DNA from: Aquificaceae bacterium
GTDB lineage: Bacteria; Aquificota; Aquificia; Aquificales; Aquificaceae
Direction of reading: 5' to 3'
DNA: 5,275 nt
NCBI GenBank assembly: GCA_015492115.1
Contig: WGFS01000067.1
Coordinates: 1 to 5,275, forward strand
Shown here: positions 4,829 to 5,275 of the stretch, piece after piece
Layout of the letters: each line of letters begins with the position of its first letter
Position numbering within the stretch: position 1 is the stretch's first letter
Notes under the pieces: model-generated
The model's database searches: none
What the model was told of the DNA's origin: nothing
The model's input: the letters and a program-made list of their open reading frames with translations, nothing else
Translations under genes and position numbers: made by a program

Positions 4829-5275
4829 TGCCTTCCCTCTTCATCTCCCACGGCTCCCCTCAGCTCGTTCTGGAAGGAGGAAACTGGGCTCAAGCTCTGA
4901 GGAATATGGGTCGTAGGATAAGGGAGCTCAAGCCCCAGCTCATCTTGGTCGTATCAGCCCACTGGCTCACTGAAGGGGTTTTCGTAGAGTGCTCTAAAGA
5001 GCAGAGAACCCTGCACGACTTTTACGGCTTCTCTAAAGAACTCTACGAGCTTGAGTATCCTGCAATGGGGAACCCCGAGCTATGCAGGGAGATAGCTCAA
5101 AGCCTGGGAGGCGGATGTACCACCGGCAGGGGACTTGACCACGGTGCCTGGGCGGTTCTGTCGCACATGTTTCCGGAGGCGGACTTCCCAGCCAGCCAAC
5201 TGAGCATAGACACCAGAAGGAGCCTCAGAGATCACCTTGAGCTCGGCAGGAGGCTCAGAGATTTCAGGGATAGGG
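4825..5275 (+). CDS. LigB/DODA-type extradiol dioxygenase family protein, YgiD-like (partial, 3' end outside window)
   Basis: An uninterrupted frame runs from ATG 4825 (or ATG 4828; the two codons are adjacent) to the window edge, giving 150 residues of an expected 250-270. The family signatures appear in order: LFISHGSPQLVLE with His9, LVVSAHW with His46, TLHDFYGFSKELYELEYPA (62-80), and GLDHGAWAVLSHMFPEADFP with His106. In characterised members, residues equivalent to His9 and His46 bind the active-site metal and the histidine of the DHG motif takes part in catalysis; further ligands would lie beyond the window. The family includes plant DOPA 4,5-dioxygenase and E. coli YgiD, which open catechol rings, but many bacterial members have unknown substrates. 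The start overlaps the methyltransferase stop by 4 bp and has no good ribosome binding site, so translational coupling is likely. Confidence 0.9.
   Translation, partial: MMPSLFISHGSPQLVLEGGNWAQALRNMGRRIRELKPQLILVVSAHWLTEGVFVECSKEQRTLHDFYGFSKELYELEYPAMGNPELCREIAQSLGGGCTTGRGLDHGAWAVLSHMFPEADFPASQLSIDTRRSLRDHLELGRRLRDFRDR

Overview
The window looks like a piece of a thermophilic bacterial chromosome, most likely from the Aquificales. Arginine is written mostly as AGG/AGA and isoleucine often as ATA. The proteins are rich in Lys, Glu and Arg, the genes are packed with overlaps or gaps of a few bases, and several start sites carry strong AAGGAGG-type ribosome binding sites. The taxonomic call is an inference from style, not a database result.

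Layout: positions 1-3198 are a tightly spaced plus-strand run. It holds the C-terminal tail of a membrane protein, an unusually short HlyD-like periplasmic adaptor, a coiled-coil protein resembling the CT398/HP0958 family but without its zinc ribbon, a YqjM-type old yellow enzyme, and a zinc-dependent medium-chain alcohol dehydrogenase. On the minus strand, 3535-3182 encodes an HxlR-family regulator whose 3' end overlaps the end of the dehydrogenase gene by 17 bp. A 103-bp divergent intergenic region (3536-3638) holds a near-perfect inverted repeat next to the regulator's start and a strong sigma-70-like promoter facing right. From 3639 to the window edge a second plus-strand operon encodes a small polytopic membrane protein of unknown function, a CDGSH iron-sulfur protein, a class I SAM-dependent methyltransferase, and the first 150 residues of a LigB/DODA-type (YgiD-like) dioxygenase.

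How the parts may fit: the regulator has the N-terminal cysteine that other HxlR/DUF24 regulators use to sense quinones, aldehydes or other electrophiles. It sits between an ene-reductase plus alcohol dehydrogenase on one side and a CDGSH/methyltransferase/aromatic-ring-dioxygenase-like operon on the other. A redox- or electrophile-responsive cluster, possibly handling enones, quinones or phenolics, is a reasonable hypothesis from gene content, but the sequence does not prove it. The first three genes (membrane tail, adaptor, coiled coil) look functionally unrelated to it. I saw no RNA genes, CRISPR arrays, insertion sequences or convincing terminators.
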